DNA of 64,000 nt from Candidatus Obscuribacterales bacterium (GTDB taxonomy: Bacteria; Cyanobacteriota; Vampirovibrionia; Obscuribacterales; Obscuribacteraceae). Position 1 is the first letter of the stretch. Each line of letters starts with the position of its first letter. The stretch lies in the NCBI GenBank assembly GCA_019637435.1, contig JAHBVO010000006.1, positions 496,001-560,000 of the forward strand. The letters run 5' to 3'. Of the stretch, positions 62,082 through 64,000 are shown in pieces. The translations under genes were made by a program, and so were the position numbers. The notes beneath the pieces are model-generated. The model had not been told where the DNA came from. It saw nothing but the letters and a program-made list of their open reading frames with translations, and ran no database searches.

Positions 62082-64000
62082 TTATAAGCTTACGAACGAG
62101 CCTAGAATTTTTTCGGTGAGCACTTTTTCAAAGTATTCGGGTGACATCTTCCTACCCGGCACCAACTGTAGTGCGCCTACACCCTCACCGCGGTTATAGT
62201 AAATCACGGCGCCCTTATGACTCAAGCGCGTTTTCGGATTCAGGTAAGTGATTTCTTGAACGAAACCAGAGAGGTCACCGTTTACCCCGAAATTTTCAAC
62301 ACGAACTAACTCGCCGACTAGGGCGTTCGTGTTTTCGCTCTGAAAGTTCTGGGCTAGGAAAGCGGCTAATTGCGTAACTTCGGTTGCCCGCTTATCGTAC
62401 AGCGCGATATCAAAAATACGCCCCTCAGACTCTTTCCACGGCGGCTCCGTAGAAAGCTCCTCTGAATAGGCATTTTCATCGTACTTCCAACCTTCTAGGT
62501 CAAGTAGCCCATGCTTGCATGCTGGAAGACCATCAAAAGGCACCTCAGCTCCATGCTTAGTGGTTCTGTCGCTCGGTTGGTATGGAACAGGTCCTTCACT
62601 CGGCGCCACATCAGCCTCTGCTTCATTCACACCCGAGACAGAAGCTAAGTTCGTGTGGACCTCCGAATCAATCTTGGTCTGTCCGGTTTCACCACCAGGC
62701 GGAACGTGTTCGCCATCATTTGGCTCTTCGCTTCCGGGTTGCAAAACTTGGTCGAGCACTTCCTCGTCGTGGCTATGAGATGAGATCATGTAAAACATCG
62801 CACCAGCACCAATGAGTGCAAGGAATAGCAGAACAATACTAAATTGCATCAACGGCTTACGGAAGAAGCTTTTGCTCTCGTCCTCTTCCGAGATTTGCGC
62901 AGTAGAATCGGATTGGCTTTGTTGACTCTGCTGCTTTCCTGAGCCTGACGGCGTCTTCGATGCAGCCCGAAGAGAGGGATCGGAAAGCAATGCTTCGGCC
63001 TCGCTCTCACTCATTTCGATATTGCCACTGCCTGTGGTGTTGTTTGAGCGAAAGCCGCGCGTACCTGTTGTCGGCACTTCCCGTTTCTTAGACTGAGTTT
63101 CACCAGGCTTCTTAACAATAGGTGCTGATTTACTTTTGGAATTATCGGTGTGCTCCGCTTCGCCGGAGGCACCACCATCAGTATCAGGTTTCGCGCCAGG
63201 CAAATCAGTGACTGGCAATCCCCCGGCTTTGAGCAGCGCCTTGCGAAACTCATTCATGCTTCGGTATCGAGACTCCGGATCCTTTGACAGAGCCTTGATA
63301 ACGCAAATTTCCAATGCTTGTGGAACAGTATGGTCGGGTTTTACAAACATGAAAGCGCGCGGCATTTCCTGCATCTGGCGCATCATAGTTTCGACAGGGG
63401 TACTGCCCTGAATCGGAGGAACCCCTGTGAGAACCTCGTAGAGCACACAGCCCAGGGCATAGATATCCGTGCGCTCATCAGCCCGCTTCGAGAGACACTG
63501 CTCTGGACTCATGTACAAAGGACTTCCGAAGACCTGCCCGGTGGCCGTCAACTTACTGACGGGCGACCCGTCAGCGGCGAGCAGTTTCGCAATTCCAAAG
63601 TCGACGATAATCGGAAGCTCATCGCCGTTTGGACCTTTAGAGATAATGATATTGCTGGGCTTGATATCGCGGTGAATGACACCGCATTGATGAGCGTGAA
63701 ACAGACCATCGCACAGCTGGGCGAAAAGCGGAACGGCACGCTCTGGCGAAAGGGGGCCTTCTGCTTTCAATACACCACCGAGGTCTTTCCCTTCCAGGTA
63801 TTCCATGGTGAGAAACGGTACATCGTCGCTTAAGAGCCCGAAATCAAGGACCCTGACGACGTTTACATGGCGAAGGGTGGCAACCGCTTTTGACTCCTGC
63901 TGAAACCTTTGCAGCGCATCGCCATCAGAAATCAGCTCTGTTCGCAGCATCTTGAGAGCCTCGAAGCGCTGCATGAACAGGTGACGCACCTTATAGACGA
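62082..64000 (-). CDS. Ser/Thr protein kinase, 5' end cut by window
   Basis: Partial: the frame stays open to the window end, reading VYKVRHLFMQRFEALKML, i.e. just past the Gly loop, so only about the first ten to thirty residues are missing. Kinase domain: EALKML (ATP Lys), MEYLEGKDLG, VIHRDIKPSN, IVDFGIAKLL (intact DFG), GSPLYMSPEQ and ALGCVLYEV. Then a disordered Ser/Thr-rich linker, a membrane helix (FSIVLLFLALIGAGAMFYMI) and an extracytoplasmic sensor of ~210 residues, unlike the other two kinases which have their membrane part first. Classic PknB-like layout. Confidence 0.93.
   Translation of the reverse strand, partial: VYKVRHLFMQRFEALKMLRTELISDGDALQRFQQESKAVATLRHVNVVRVLDFGLLSDDVPFLTMEYLEGKDLGGVLKAEGPLSPERAVPLFAQLCDGLFHAHQCGVIHRDIKPSNIIISKGPNGDELPIIVDFGIAKLLAADGSPVSKLTATGQVFGSPLYMSPEQCLSKRADERTDIYALGCVLYEVLTGVPPIQGSTPVETMMRQMQEMPRAFMFVKPDHTVPQALEICVIKALSKDPESRYRSMNEFRKALLKAGGLPVTDLPGAKPDTDGGASGEAEHTDNSKSKSAPIVKKPGETQSKKREVPTTGTRGFRSNNTTGSGNIEMSESEAEALLSDPSLRAASKTPSGSGKQQSQQSQSDSTAQISEEDESKSFFRKPLMQFSIVLLFLALIGAGAMFYMISSHSHDEEVLDQVLQPGSEEPNDGEHVPPGGETGQTKIDSEVHTNLASVSGVNEAEADVAPSEGPVPYQPSDRTTKHGAEVPFDGLPACKHGLLDLEGWKYDENAYSEELSTEPPWKESEGRIFDIALYDKRATEVTQLAAFLAQNFQSENTNALVGELVRVENFGVNGDLSGFVQEITYLNPKTRLSHKGAVIYYNRGEGVGALQLVPGRKMSPEYFEKVLTEKILGSFVSL

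Overview
The window looks like chromosomal DNA, roughly 50% GC, from a free-living bacterium related to Cyanobacteria but with no photosynthesis genes in view. The best guess is a Vampirovibrionia/'Melainabacteria' lineage, possibly Obscuribacterales. Support comes from a NusB with the long cyanobacterial-type insertion, a RuvB with an extended N-terminus beginning MTIIQS as in cyanobacteria, a DUF2993/LmeA-like protein, GerMN and YibE/F proteins, three large membrane Ser/Thr kinases, and many lineage-restricted hypothetical proteins. No prophage, CRISPR array, insertion sequence or rRNA was found. One tRNA gene, tRNA-Ser(GCU), is present.

Layout. 0-4.8 kb: orphan NarL-type regulator, DUF2993 and GerMN envelope proteins, rpmE, pyrF. 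4.8-11.5 kb (minus strand): a run lysA > cdaA (diadenylate cyclase) > two membrane Ser/Thr kinases, the kinases overlapping by 8 nt. 11.6-18 kb: DUF885 protein, acetyltransferase, LRR membrane protein, unknown protein, EamA/RhtA exporter, YraN. 18-23.6 kb: serS, a membrane protein, then a vitamin B6 cluster (MocR/PdxR regulator, pdxS, pdxT). 23.6-39.4 kb: the accessory part, with secreted hypotheticals, a metallophosphoesterase, a monooxygenase relic with an internal deletion, a DUF2442-HTH protein with palindromes upstream, AraC/MFS, Uma2, an acyl-CoA synthetase and about 800 bp of non-coding DNA. 39.4-41.9 kb: two tandem paralogous membrane proteins of unknown family, ending in 18-bp and 5-bp tandem repeats. 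41.9-50.2 kb: ftsY, nusB, rsmD coupled to a GspE-N-repeat protein, an mscS relic, pta, and a PgpH-type HD phosphodiesterase. 50.4-57 kb: galE, P1 peptidase, ruvB-yibE/F-cdsA, tRNA-Ser. 57-64 kb: a 1054-residue proline-rich protein, a methyltransferase, an M50 peptidase and a Ser/Thr kinase cut by the window end.

How parts fit together. Synthesis (CdaA) and likely breakdown (PgpH) of cyclic di-AMP are both encoded, and the synthase sits in a run with lysA (DAP/lysine, hence cell-wall metabolism) and two receptor-like kinases. This suggests envelope-stress signalling, but that link is inferred from neighbourhood only. PdxR-PdxS-PdxT form a self-contained PLP synthesis module. Pta and the acyl-CoA synthetase both touch acetyl-CoA. 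The candidates I find most novel are the tandem paralogous membrane-protein pair, the lysA-cdaA-kinase-kinase cluster, the HTH protein with paired palindromes, and an apparent excess of the octamer GTTTAAAC.
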